Shown here piece by piece: positions 1 through 7,609 of a stretch of 9,923 nucleotides of DNA. This DNA comes from a bacterium (GTDB lineage Bacteria; Spirochaetota; Spirochaetia; JABEVK01): positions 1 to 9,923 of the forward strand of contig JAJXVP010000088.1 of assembly GCA_021782055.1 (NCBI GenBank), in the 5' to 3' direction. The notes under the pieces were generated by a model. The model was given only the letters and a program-made list of their open reading frames with translations, was not told where the DNA came from and made no database searches. Each line of letters starts with the position of its first letter. Within the stretch, counting starts at the first letter, position 1. Made by a program: the position numbers and the translations under genes.

Positions 1-14
1 TCAACATGAGGTAA
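1..14 (+). CDS. fliE: 3' end of probable fliE (partial)
   Basis: Only the last few codons are inside the window. In the frame beginning at base 3 they read Asn-Met-Arg followed by TAA at 12-14. FliE proteins commonly end in a short motif of the type Glu-Ile-Met-x-Met, and fliE directly precedes fliF in spirochaete and Bacillus operons, so an Asn-Met-Arg tail fits. The frame starting at base 2 also stays open to a TGA at 29-31 (ending Glu-Val-Met-Ser-Asn-Met-Thr) and cannot be excluded. The identification rests mainly on gene order; too little sequence is present to be sure. Confidence 0.35.
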
Positions 15-26
15 TGTCGAACATGA

Positions 27-77
27 CCTGAAGTCCTTGCCGGTTCTAACGGACGAAAGGAGCTTCATTTCTTCAGG
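27..77 (+). promoter_or_regulatory. Inverted repeat in the fliF leader, touching the SD
   Basis: The arms at 27-33 (CCTGAAG) and 71-77 (CTTCAGG) are perfect 7-base complements separated by 37 bases. The right arm runs into the fliF Shine-Dalgarno sequence (AGGGAGGGGG, 75-84), so pairing would partly cover it. GTCC at 33-36 and GGAC at 51-54 could form a small inner stem. There is no T-run, so this is not a terminator. The stem is short and the loop long, so it could be chance; a role in adjusting fliF translation is inference only. Confidence 0.25.
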
Positions 78-86
78 GAGGGGGAA

Positions 87-1796
87 ATGAACGATTTTTT
101 TAAACGCTTTCTTGAGCAGATCAAGACGCTTTGGGGAAAGTGGTCTTGGAATCAAAGGCTCATTCTGATTGGCGTCTCGGCCCTTGTTGTGGTTGGCGTC
201 ATCGTCATGACCGTCGTTTCGGCTCAGCCGTCACGGGTCGCACTCATCGGAGTACCTATTAAGGATCCGAACGCATTTTCTGCCATTACAGCGAAACTTG
301 ACGAACAGAATATTCAGTACACCACTACCCCCGATGGAAAAATCTATGTTGCGGACAACAAAACAGCGCGAAGGGCGCGGGCTATGTTGTTCCAGTACGA
401 CTTGATTCCCCATGGGATTGATCCATGGTCAGTGTTTGATACACAGAGCTGGACGACAACAGACTTTGAACGGGATATCAATAAGCAAAGGGCTCTTACG
501 AAAGCTTTGGAAGAGCACATTGATTCAATTGATGGTATTGAAAGCTGTAGCATTCAGTTAGCTATTCCCAAGGACAGCCTGTTCAAAGAAGATCAGAAGC
601 CGGTCACGGCCAGTGTCCGTATTACCCCGGCCCCTGGGAGCGATATTACGACGAATCGTCGCAAAATTGAGGGCATCGTCAAGTTGATCACCTTCGCGGT
701 CGAGGGACTAAAACCAGACAATGTGGTAATTACGGACGACACGGGAGTTCAGCTCAATGACTTTGCCAATTCGGCCGGTATCGATCGACTTGAGTTAGGA
801 AAGCGCGAGATGGAATTCAAACACCGGATGGAGATCCAATACACGAATACCATTTTGTCCGCTCTACAGTCGATTTACACTCCGGACCGTGTTCGGATCG
901 TAAAATTGGATTTAACGCTAAACACGGACAAAGAAACTTCGGACGTTGAAACACACACACCCATCATCATGCAACCGGCAAATCCGGATCTGCACGAGCC
1001 AGCACAAGTTGTCCCCTCGATTACCCTTTCAGAATCGAACCGCAACGTGGACTTTCAAGGTACAGGTTTTAACCCCGAAGGACCTCCGGGACAAGAAGGA
1101 CAAACGCCACCAGCATATAAAGACTTGTCAAATTTAGTGGGTAAGTATACCGATAAATCTACTATTCAAAACAATGTCGTCAATACCGAAAAAGACAAGA
1201 TTGAAAAGTCTCCTGTCTCGATTTCGAAAGTATCGATTGGTGTGGCCATTGATGGTACGTGGCATAAGGTATACAACCCCAAAACGGGGCAACTGGAAAC
1301 GGAACCCAATGGCTCCATTAAACGGGTGTATACGCCGGTATCGGCTTCAGATTTGCGAAAAGCCCAGGCATTGCTTCAGGCCGCAGTTGGCTACAATGCA
1401 GCCCGGGGAGATTTAGTCACCGTCGAAACCTTGCCGTTTGATCGAACAAAGCAATTTGAAAAAGAAGACGCCGATTACCGGGCCCAGCAGAACCTTCAGC
1501 GAACCCTTATGGTCGTTATCATTGGTTTGGTCGTCCTCTTAGTGGCCTTTGTCGTCTTCAGGCTAATCAGCCGCGAAATGGAACGACGTCGCCGGTTGCG
1601 TGAGGAGGAACTTTCTCGCCAGCATCAAGCGATGCGCGAAGCAGCCTTGCGCAGTGCTGAAGAAGAGGGCGTGGACGTTGAAATGTCTGTGGCCGAACGG
1701 GCCCGTTTGGAATTGCAGGAAACTGCGATCAACATGGCCAGAGAGCATCCCGCCGATGTGGCGCAATTGATTCGTACTTGGCTGGCTGAGGAGTAA
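87..1796 (+). CDS. fliF: Flagellar MS-ring protein FliF
   Basis: FliF forms the inner-membrane MS ring, the base on which the rotor, rod and export gate assemble. The 569-residue length is normal for the family. The first membrane segment lies at about residues 25-44 and the second at about 474-491, followed by an Arg-rich stretch (about 492-503) on the cytoplasmic side. Between them is the large periplasmic part, containing the ring-building motifs and a Gly/Pro-rich segment (around 331-345) typical of the beta-collar insertion. The last about 35 residues form an acidic amphipathic tail with MAREHPADVAQLIRTWLAEE, the family's FliG-binding motif. The ATG at 87 follows a very strong Shine-Dalgarno sequence (75-84). 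The stop is 6 bases before fliG, so the two partner proteins are probably translationally linked. Identification is firm. Confidence 0.98.
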   Translation: MNDFFKRFLEQIKTLWGKWSWNQRLILIGVSALVVVGVIVMTVVSAQPSRVALIGVPIKDPNAFSAITAKLDEQNIQYTTTPDGKIYVADNKTARRARAMLFQYDLIPHGIDPWSVFDTQSWTTTDFERDINKQRALTKALEEHIDSIDGIESCSIQLAIPKDSLFKEDQKPVTASVRITPAPGSDITTNRRKIEGIVKLITFAVEGLKPDNVVITDDTGVQLNDFANSAGIDRLELGKREMEFKHRMEIQYTNTILSALQSIYTPDRVRIVKLDLTLNTDKETSDVETHTPIIMQPANPDLHEPAQVVPSITLSESNRNVDFQGTGFNPEGPPGQEGQTPPAYKDLSNLVGKYTDKSTIQNNVVNTEKDKIEKSPVSISKVSIGVAIDGTWHKVYNPKTGQLETEPNGSIKRVYTPVSASDLRKAQALLQAAVGYNAARGDLVTVETLPFDRTKQFEKEDADYRAQQNLQRTLMVVIIGLVVLLVAFVVFRLISREMERRRRLREEELSRQHQAMREAALRSAEEEGVDVEMSVAERARLELQETAINMAREHPADVAQLIRTWLAEE

Positions 1797-1802
1797 GTCG
1801 AC

Positions 1803-2867
1803 ATGGCAAAAGTAAAGCAATCGGGAGGAGAGGAGCGCTCGAAGCCGAAAAAAGGATCAGGTGGTAAGCTCGATCTGACGGGACGCCAAAAGGCCGCTAT
1901 CTTTCTGGTCACGTTGGGTAGTGAAATCTCGGCCGAGATTTTCAAGCACCTCCGCGAGGATGAAATTGAAACACTCACCTTCGAGATTGCTCGTCTCGAC
2001 GCTGTCGACTCCGAGCAGAGGGATCAAGTTCTTATTGAGTTCCGCGACTTGATGATGGCCCAAGAGTTCATCACTACGGGGGGTATCGATTATGCCCGTG
2101 AACTTTTGGAAAAATCCTTGGGTAGTCAAAAGGCAGTTGATATCATTAACCGCCTCACTTCAAGTCTTCAGACAAGGCCTTTTGACTTTATCCGAAGAAC
2201 GGACCCAGCCCACTTGTTAAACTTTATCCAGCAAGAGCACCCTCAAACAATTGCGTTGATTCTTGCTTACTTGGAACCCCAGAAGGCCTCGGTCATTCTA
2301 GGGCAGCTCCCCGCCGAGATTCAGTCGGATGTCGCCAGGCGTATAGCGACGATGGATCGTACCAGCCCTGATGTCCTTCGTGAAGTTGAACGGGTGCTCG
2401 AGAAAAAAATCTCTACTGTTTCGAGTGAGGACTACACGGCCGCAGGCGGGGTCGACAGCATTGTTGAGATTTTGAACATGGTAGACCGTTCTACTGAACG
2501 ACAGATTATAGAAACGCTAGAAGAAGATGATCCGGAACTTGCCGAAGAAATTAAGAAACGCATGTTTGTCTTCGAAGACATCGTTATGCTTGACGATAAA
2601 GCGATTCAGAAAGTTCTTAGGGAAGTGGATACCCAAGAGTTGGCAAAAGCTCTTAAAGCTGTGGACAGTGAAGTCCAAGATAAAATCTTTCGGAATATGT
2701 CAAAACGAGCGGCCAGCTTGTTAAAAGAAGACATGGAATTTATGGGCCCAACTCGCCGTAAAGACGTCGAAGAAGCGCAACAGAAAATTGTCGCCATCAT
2801 CAGGCGTTTGGAAGAGTCCGGCGATGTGGTGATTGCACGGAGCGGAGAAGAAGATGTCTTGGTTTAA
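1803..2867 (+). CDS. fliG: Flagellar motor switch protein FliG
   Basis: FliG sits on the cytoplasmic face of the MS ring, receives torque from the stator and passes direction signals from FliM. At 354 residues it is full length. The N-terminal FliF-binding domain starts after a Lys/Gly-rich leader (about 1-22). The middle domain carries the EHPQ motif at 145-148, followed by LEPQKASVILGQL (157-169). The C-terminal torque helix has the charged pattern seen across FliG: Lys-Arg-Met-Phe, then Leu-Asp-Asp-Lys and Arg-Glu-Val-Asp. It has Lys in the Leu-Asp-Asp-Lys motif where enterobacterial FliG has Arg281, so charge is kept. The GAGGAG at 1788-1793 lies inside the last codons of fliF, 9 bases before the ATG. 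Spirochaetes often carry a second FliG; the complete motifs and operon place suggest this is the torque-bearing copy (inference). Confidence 0.98.
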   Translation: MAKVKQSGGEERSKPKKGSGGKLDLTGRQKAAIFLVTLGSEISAEIFKHLREDEIETLTFEIARLDAVDSEQRDQVLIEFRDLMMAQEFITTGGIDYARELLEKSLGSQKAVDIINRLTSSLQTRPFDFIRRTDPAHLLNFIQQEHPQTIALILAYLEPQKASVILGQLPAEIQSDVARRIATMDRTSPDVLREVERVLEKKISTVSSEDYTAAGGVDSIVEILNMVDRSTERQIIETLEEDDPELAEEIKKRMFVFEDIVMLDDKAIQKVLREVDTQELAKALKAVDSEVQDKIFRNMSKRAASLLKEDMEFMGPTRRKDVEEAQQKIVAIIRRLEESGDVVIARSGEEDVLV

Positions 2868-2890
2868 CCTGACTAGGCGAGGGGGTTGCC

Positions 2891-3832
2891 GTGGCTAAAA
2901 ATGTCTTTCGGCCGTATGAATTTACGAACAAATTGACAGATACTGTGGCAATTAAACCTCCCGCTCAGTTTCAGCCGGTTGAAGCCGAAACGGCGGTGAA
3001 AGAAGAAGAGTATACCGGACCAACCGCCGACGATCTGCGCCGCGAAGCTGAGACTTTCCGCGAGCAGTGGGAGTCAGAACGACTTGCCCTGATTCAAGAA
3101 GCTGAGGAAACAAAAGCACGCATGCTTGAAGAGGCAGAGGCAACGGCTTTTGATATTGTCAAAAAAGAGAAAGAACAGGCAACCCAAATTCGGATTGAAG
3201 CGGAAAAAGATGCTCAAAAAATCTTAGCCCAAGGAGAGGCCTCTGCCAAACAACGTGAAGCTGAAGCCCAACAAAAAGTAAAGTCGCTCGAGGAGGCGGC
3301 TAGAAAGTCTGGCTTTGAACAGGGTTACGAAGAAGGCTATGCCACAGGCAAGGAAGAAGTTGAGCGCCTTGTCGAGCGGATACATGTCATCATGGACAAG
3401 ATCATTGCAAAACGGCAAGAAATTATAGAAAATTCAGAGACTCAAGTCGTCCAGCTGGTGCTTATGGTCGCAAAAAAAGTCGTAAAAGTCATTAGTGAGA
3501 ATCAAAGAAACGTCGTAATCAACAATGTGCTTCAAGGTTTACGGAAGCTAAAAACACGCGGTGATGTTGTGGTTAGGGTCAATCTCGAAGACTTGAAGGT
3601 TACCTCTGATCATGTCAAAGAGTTTTTAAAACTCGTCGAGAACGTTAAATCGATTACCGTCATGGAAGATTCTACGGTAGATTTGGGCGGGTGTGTGATT
3701 GAAACTGACTTTGGTGAAATTGATGCGCGAATTTCTAGCCAGTTCAACGAAATTGAAGAGAAAATCCTTGAGATGGTTCCCATAAAAACCAAACTTACCG
3801 AAGCCTCGTCTTCAGCTTCTGAGGATTTGTGA
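2891..3832 (+). CDS. fliH: Flagellar export ATPase regulator FliH
   Basis: FliH is the peripheral stalk-like partner that holds the FliI ATPase to the export gate and C ring. At 313 residues it is longer than enterobacterial FliH (about 235). It starts with Val-Phe-Arg-Pro-Tyr, resembling other spirochaete FliH starts as I recall them, continues through a long Glu/Ala/Lys-rich coiled coil (about 45-150, with a Gly-rich Gly-Tyr-Glu-Glu-Gly-Tyr-Ala-Thr-Gly segment near its end), and finishes in the conserved C-terminal domain containing GGCVIETDFGEIDA at 266-279. Translation begins at GTG 2891, preceded by GCGAGGGGG a few bases upstream. The stop at 3830-3832 is 2 bases before the preferred fliI ATG. 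Confidence 0.95.
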   Translation: MAKNVFRPYEFTNKLTDTVAIKPPAQFQPVEAETAVKEEEYTGPTADDLRREAETFREQWESERLALIQEAEETKARMLEEAEATAFDIVKKEKEQATQIRIEAEKDAQKILAQGEASAKQREAEAQQKVKSLEEAARKSGFEQGYEEGYATGKEEVERLVERIHVIMDKIIAKRQEIIENSETQVVQLVLMVAKKVVKVISENQRNVVINNVLQGLRKLKTRGDVVVRVNLEDLKVTSDHVKEFLKLVENVKSITVMEDSTVDLGGCVIETDFGEIDARISSQFNEIEEKILEMVPIKTKLTEASSSASEDL

Positions 3833-3834
3833 GT
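3821..3834 (+). promoter_or_regulatory. SD that decides the fliI start
   Basis: GAGGA at 3821-3825, inside the end of fliH, is the only good Shine-Dalgarno match here. It is 9 bases from the ATG at 3835 but only 3 bases from the GTG at 3829 that overlaps the fliH stop. The spacing favours ATG 3835 as the fliI start and makes the GTG overlap start unlikely. Confidence 0.6.
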
Positions 3835-5163
3835 ATGGCGCTGTTTGACAAGTATACCGCTGTCGTAGAAGCCACCGAACCCATGAAATGTCTGGGGCGG
3901 GTCACTAAAGTACAAGGCCTGCTGATTGAAGCTTTGGGACCCCAAGCGGTTCTCGGTGAGCTTTGTCGAATTGACATACCGTCGACACAATCCCAAGTCT
4001 GGGCTGAAGTTGTAGGCGTCAGTGGCAATACCGTGCAATTAATGCCGTACGAAGAATGTGATGGGCTAGAAGTTGGTTGCCGAGTGAAAGCTTTAGGCGA
4101 ATTTCTTAAAGTACCGGTTTCAGATCGTTTATTGGGCCGTGTCTTAGATGGTATGGGTCGACCAATTGATCAGGGTTCTGATGTGGGCTCTCCTTTGTTT
4201 TATCCCGCGGTAAAAACACCGCCGAATGCCTTAGAGCGAGAAAGGATCACCGAACGTATTGCCACAGGGGTACGCTCCGTTGATGCCTTGATTCCTTTGG
4301 GCAAAGGCCAGCGAATGGGTATCTTTGCCGGTTCTGGAGTCGGAAAATCAACTTTGTTAGGAATGATCGCCCGCAATACCAGTGCGGATGTCAATGTGGT
4401 TGCCCTCATTGGTGAACGAGGTCGTGAGGTTAGGGAGTTTATTGAAAATGAGCTGGGAGAGGAAGGCCTTAAACGCTCAGTTTTGGTCGTTTCAACCTCA
4501 AATACCCCCGCCTTAGCCCGTTTACGGGGTGCTTATGTGGCTACGGCGATTGCCGAATACTTTCGTGACCAAGGTAAAGACGTCATGTTGTTGTTCGATT
4601 CGGTAACCCGTTTTGCGTATGCACAGCGTGAAGTGGGCTTGGCGATTGGCGAACCTCCTGCCCGTCAAGGCTACCCTCCAAGCGTGTTTTCACTCTTGCC
4701 AAAACTTTTGGAACGGGCAGGCACGAGTGCTAAAGGAACCATCACGGGGTTATATACAATTTTGGTTGACGGTGATGATATGGACGACCCCATTGCTGAC
4801 ACGGTCCGAGGAATCCTTGACGGACACGTGGTCTTGTCGCGCCGTTTGGCGGACCAAGCTCACTATCCCGCGGTGGATGTCCTTCGATCGGTCAGTCGTT
4901 TGGCAACCAAAATCACCTCACCACAGGCACGCGAAGCGTTTAGCATCATTCGGAGGTACATGGCGGTTTATGCGGAAGCAGAAGACCTTATCAATGCAGG
5001 AGCCTACGTACCTGGTTCGAATCCTGAGGTTGACATCGCTATACAAAAGCACCGAGAAATTCGTGGTTTTTTAATTCAAAAGGTTGAAGAAAAAGCTCCT
5101 TATCTCGAGACCCTTGAGAAAGCCGCCGCAATCGCGGGCATACGTTTGTCGGTCGAAACCTAA
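3835..5163 (+). CDS. fliI: Flagellum-specific export ATPase FliI
   Basis: FliI hydrolyses ATP to help unfold and deliver rod, hook and filament subunits to the type III export gate. From ATG 3835 it has 442 residues, the usual family length. The P-loop AGSGVGKST lies at 165-173, and Walker B (Val-Met-Leu-Leu-Phe-Asp) at 250-255. The F1-beta/FliI family stretch ARQGYPPSVFSLLPKLLERA follows, with the expected catalytic-site and arginine-bearing segments after it. An upstream in-frame GTG (3829) would add two residues and overlap the fliH stop, but its Shine-Dalgarno spacing is poor. The gene lies between fliH and fliJ, its two binding partners, as in most flagellar operons. No key residue appears to be missing. 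Confidence 0.98.
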   Translation: MALFDKYTAVVEATEPMKCLGRVTKVQGLLIEALGPQAVLGELCRIDIPSTQSQVWAEVVGVSGNTVQLMPYEECDGLEVGCRVKALGEFLKVPVSDRLLGRVLDGMGRPIDQGSDVGSPLFYPAVKTPPNALERERITERIATGVRSVDALIPLGKGQRMGIFAGSGVGKSTLLGMIARNTSADVNVVALIGERGREVREFIENELGEEGLKRSVLVVSTSNTPALARLRGAYVATAIAEYFRDQGKDVMLLFDSVTRFAYAQREVGLAIGEPPARQGYPPSVFSLLPKLLERAGTSAKGTITGLYTILVDGDDMDDPIADTVRGILDGHVVLSRRLADQAHYPAVDVLRSVSRLATKITSPQAREAFSIIRRYMAVYAEAEDLINAGAYVPGSNPEVDIAIQKHREIRGFLIQKVEEKAPYLETLEKAAAIAGIRLSVET

Positions 5164-5180
5164 ACGCTGGAGGCCAAAGG

Positions 5181-5633
5181 ATGAGATTCCATTTTCGGCT
5201 GGAAAAAGTTCTCGAACTGAGACGGTGGGAAGAAAAGCAAGCCGAGCTAGCCTTAGCTGCCATCACCGGTGAATGTCTCAACCTTCAACGTCAAATTACC
5301 TCGGTTAAGGAAGAACGCTTGAGCGCGCTTTCACGCCGGCGACCACAAGATTCCGTAACAGTTCTTTTATCGCTGGAGGCTTACGCGCAGCGTCTGAGTA
5401 AGCTAGCCGAGACTGTCCAAGGGAAGCTAGATCAAAAGCTGACCGAACGGGAGGGGGCGCAAAAGAAATTTCTCGAAGCCCAAACTAAACGAAAAGTTTT
5501 GGATAAAGTCGAAGAAAAACGTCGGCTAGAGTTTAAAAAAGCGGAGTTTCAGCGTGAGGCAAAACGTCAAGATGACTTGAATACCGCCGCATTTGTCCGC
5601 AAAATGAAAGCCCGGGAGGGATCGGGTGGCTAG
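5181..5633 (+). CDS. fliJ: Flagellar export chaperone/stalk protein FliJ
   Basis: FliJ is a small coiled-coil protein that fits in the centre of the FliI hexamer, links it to FlhA and recycles export chaperones. The product has 150 residues, begins with Phe-x-Phe-x-Leu-Glu-Lys-Val-Leu-Glu-Leu-Arg, a start shared by FliJ proteins, and is almost wholly charged helix rich in Glu, Lys, Gln and Arg with no membrane segment. The ATG at 5181 follows TGGAGG (about 5168-5173) with about 7 bases spacing and lies 17 bases after the fliI stop. The last 8 bases overlap the start of the next gene. FliJ is poorly conserved, so the call combines the N-terminal motif, the composition and gene order. Confidence 0.9.
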   Translation: MRFHFRLEKVLELRRWEEKQAELALAAITGECLNLQRQITSVKEERLSALSRRRPQDSVTVLLSLEAYAQRLSKLAETVQGKLDQKLTEREGAQKKFLEAQTKRKVLDKVEEKRRLEFKKAEFQREAKRQDDLNTAAFVRKMKAREGSGG

Positions 5634-6252
5634 GTCCAGACGTCGTGCTCATGTCGCGGGAAGAATCCTGGGACTTTTGTTGTTAATCATTGGGCTGAGT
5701 TTTATTGGCCTTCTTTGGTTTGATATTCTGGGAATTGTTGATGCCCGTGCGCTTTTATACCCCGTACTCAAAACGGTGGGGATTACTCCGTCTGCCCAGC
5801 GGATTAACCCCGATGATCCCTTACTTTTAGATCGAGAGCGCCTCATAAAGTCCGAAAAAGAAGTGCTTCTGGATCGCGAGGACCTTCAAATTCAAGCCAA
5901 AAACTTGGCTAAGAAAGAAGAAGAACTTCAACAAAAGCTGAGCGCGTTGGAAGATCGTATTAAACAAGAGAAGGATCGCGAGAATTCTTTTAATGCGATG
6001 AAAAAAATGGCCGAGGATAGAAAGGCAAACCTTGAGCAGAGTGCTCTGTATTTGAACAGCATGCCGCCGTCCAAAGCAGTGCCAATTCTACTCCAGATGG
6101 ATGATCAAAGTATCATTGATCTGTTCCGTGTTGTGGACGCCCAGGCCCAGGCCCAGGGTAAGTCATCGATTGTTCCCGCATGGTTGGCGCAAATGCCGCC
6201 CGATCGTGCAGCAGCGATTCAACGGAAAATGGTGCTGAAACCAGGAAACTAG
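5626..6252 (+). CDS. flbB: FlbB, collar/MotE-like flagellar protein
   Basis: In Borrelia, FlbB is a base component of the periplasmic collar needed for collar and stator assembly; Bacillus has the related ylxF at this locus. The protein has 208 residues, close to Borrelia FlbB (about 205). A basic start is followed by one membrane helix (about 12-32), a Lys/Glu/Gln-rich coiled coil (about 65-130) and a C-terminal MgtE-N/MotE-like helical region with two matching motifs, MPPSKAVPILLQM (146-158) and MPPDRAAAIQRKM (190-202). An Ala-Gln repeat lies between them. It starts at GTG 5626, overlapping fliJ by 8 bases, with GGGAGGG at 5614-5620 as ribosome binding site; the overlap suggests coupled translation. 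The topology (short cytoplasmic start, C-terminal part periplasmic) is inferred. Confidence 0.85.
   Translation: MARSRRRAHVAGRILGLLLLIIGLSFIGLLWFDILGIVDARALLYPVLKTVGITPSAQRINPDDPLLLDRERLIKSEKEVLLDREDLQIQAKNLAKKEEELQQKLSALEDRIKQEKDRENSFNAMKKMAEDRKANLEQSALYLNSMPPSKAVPILLQMDDQSIIDLFRVVDAQAQAQGKSSIVPAWLAQMPPDRAAAIQRKMVLKPGN
6139..6156 (+). repeat. Three tandem GCCCAG copies inside flbB
   Basis: Three perfect, in-frame copies of the hexamer GCCCAG encode Ala-Gln three times (residues 172-177). They fall in the linker between the two MPP motifs of FlbB. Because the unit is six bases, gain or loss of a copy would change the linker by two residues without a frameshift. Confidence 0.9.
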
Positions 6253-6275
6253 CTTCGAAGGGTGAACCTTCGGAG
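6253..6275 (+). promoter_or_regulatory. Hairpin between flbB and fliK
   Basis: Immediately after the flbB stop, CTTCGAAGG (6253-6261) can pair with CCTTCGGAG (6267-6275), giving a 9-base-pair stem with one G-T (G-U in RNA) pair and a GTGAA loop. No T-run follows, so it is not a classical terminator. It ends 8 bases before the fliK Shine-Dalgarno sequence. It could act as an mRNA processing or stability element, or tune fliK expression; the role is inference, the pairing is seen. Confidence 0.55.
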
Positions 6276-6283
6276 TTAGATCC

Positions 6284-6293
6284 GGAGGAGCCT
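6284..6293 (+). promoter_or_regulatory. SD that decides the fliK start
   Basis: GGAGGAG at 6284-6290 is a near-ideal Shine-Dalgarno sequence directly before ATG 6294. The reading frame is open further upstream to an ATG at 6180, but that start lies within flbB, has no comparable ribosome binding site and would encode a Ser-rich leader unlike the rest of the protein. Confidence 0.75.
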
Positions 6294-7601
6294 ATGAACA
6301 GTTTTCCCGTCGCGGTTCCTGAAGCCGCTCCACCACCGGCTGTGAAGTCGCATCGGCCGGGGTCCTTGACGCACCAAAAGGTAGCTCGGTCAGAGCACGC
6401 GGATAAAACCCAGCCGACAAAAGACACACAAAAAAAACCTTCAGGAAGCCAAAAGCCAAAAAGTTTTCAAAAACTTCTGGAAGCACATCGGACGAGTAAA
6501 GCTGTACCGGCCAAACCAACGGCAAAACCAGAAGTTCATGCCAAACCCCTTTTAGCGCAATCTGAGGCCAAGAAAGGCTCGACGAAAGCAGAAAAGCTCG
6601 AAACCGAAACCGCAGAGACCAAGGGCACCGTCAAAAAGCTTCCTCTGGTTGCCGCAAAAAAGAAGATTCAGACGGCAAAGGCTGGGCTTAAAAAGCTAAC
6701 ACCGCCTCCACATGCCAACAAAAAATCCACAAAAAAAGATGAAACCAACCCAAATGGCGTCGCCCCTGCGGTTCTACCCCAAGTGTTGCCTGTGCCACCT
6801 CTTGCTCACCACGCCTTAAAAACAGAGGTTGCTAAACCCAACGGAAAAGACGGAAAAGCTACCGAAAAACCGGCTGTTGCGGTCACGTTAAACCCGCCTG
6901 GGCCCGCGAAAGGCGAAGTGAAACCGCATGGCCCCAAACTTAGCTTATTGGATCTAAGACACCCCAATGCCAAGGTACCGGTTAAACCGACGACGGAGTT
7001 GGCGTCTGCAGTCACCTCGGTTGAAAGTAAGGATGCTCCCAAGTCTGCTGACAATAAAAATAGCAATTCGTTTCAAGCGGTTTTTCAAAGTGTAAGTGGT
7101 AATGCCGGTCAGAATTTTACTGTACAAGGAAATTCTACTCCAGTACCTACGCAAGACCTTTCTGCCCTTCATCGATTTTTAAATACCGATGGTCCAGGCA
7201 AAATTGCCGAGCAAGCGAGGTTTATCCTCAAGGATAATGATCGGGGCGAAATTCGCCTGACTTTGTACCCAGAAAGTCTAGGAAAAGTCAAAATTGCCCT
7301 GAATCTGAATGGTCACCATTTAGACGGACGGATATTTGTCGAAAATCAAAATGTCAAGGATGTGTTCCAACAGAACCTGAATTCCTTAACCCAAAGTTTA
7401 CGGGATTCGGGGTGGAATGAGCTGAGCCTGAATGTCACGGTTGGTGGGCAAGATCAACCCAAAGAAGGCTCAGATCGCCATAGCTCTGAAGGCGCTTCGG
7501 CAGGCTATGGTCATCATGTAAAGGGCGATTTGGTACAAGCTTCCGGGGGAAGCGTAAAGATTAGCGGCTGGAGTGACCGTTTGGTCAACCTCCAAGCATA
7601 G
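6294..7601 (+). CDS. fliK: Hook-length control protein FliK
   Basis: FliK is exported during hook growth and, once the hook is long enough, switches the export gate from hook to filament substrates. From ATG 6294 the product has 435 residues. Roughly the first 230 residues are very rich in Lys, Ala, Pro, Thr and Glu with no hydrophobic core, as expected for a disordered ruler segment. Two Leu-free, polar stretches follow. The C-terminal switch domain (Flg_hook family) covers about 315-390 and shows [13 protein letters not shown] (320-332), matching the conserved Leu-x-Pro-x-x-Leu-Gly-x-Val pattern. In Borrelia the equivalent gene has been called flbC. A hairpin precedes it, and flgD starts 8 bases after its stop. 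The N-terminal part is not alignable by eye to other FliK proteins. Confidence 0.92.
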   Translation: MNSFPVAVPEAAPPPAVKSHRPGSLTHQKVARSEHADKTQPTKDTQKKPSGSQKPKSFQKLLEAHRTSKAVPAKPTAKPEVHAKPLLAQSEAKKGSTKAEKLETETAETKGTVKKLPLVAAKKKIQTAKAGLKKLTPPPHANKKSTKKDETNPNGVAPAVLPQVLPVPPLAHHALKTEVAKPNGKDGKATEKPAVAVTLNPPGPAKGEVKPHGPKLSLLDLRHPNAKVPVKPTTELASAVTSVESKDAPKSADNKNSNSFQAVFQSVSGNAGQNFTVQGNSTPVPTQDLSALHRFLNTDGPGKIAEQARFILKDNDRGEIRLTLYPESLGKVKIALNLNGHHLDGRIFVENQNVKDVFQQNLNSLTQSLRDSGWNELSLNVTVGGQDQPKEGSDRHSSEGASAGYGHHVKGDLVQASGGSVKISGWSDRLVNLQA

Positions 7602-7609
7602 AGGGTAAA

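Noticed and set aside
57..70. AAAGGAG upstream of fliF as a ribosome binding site for a small gene
   Set aside because: No ATG, GTG or TTG follows at a suitable distance, and the true fliF SD lies just downstream.
3829..3834. GTG start of fliI overlapping the fliH stop
   Set aside because: The Shine-Dalgarno sequence is only 3 bases away, too close; ATG 3835 has 9-base spacing. It would change the protein by just two residues.
3610..4038. Long minus-strand open frame opposite the fliH/fliI junction (142 codons)
   Set aside because: It lies antisense to two well-identified genes, has no recognisable motif and no convincing ribosome binding site. Other minus-strand frames in the window are the same kind of shadow.
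6180..6293. Upstream extension of fliK overlapping flbB
   Set aside because: There is no ribosome binding site for ATG 6180, the leader is unlike FliK, and GGAGGAG sits directly before ATG 6294.
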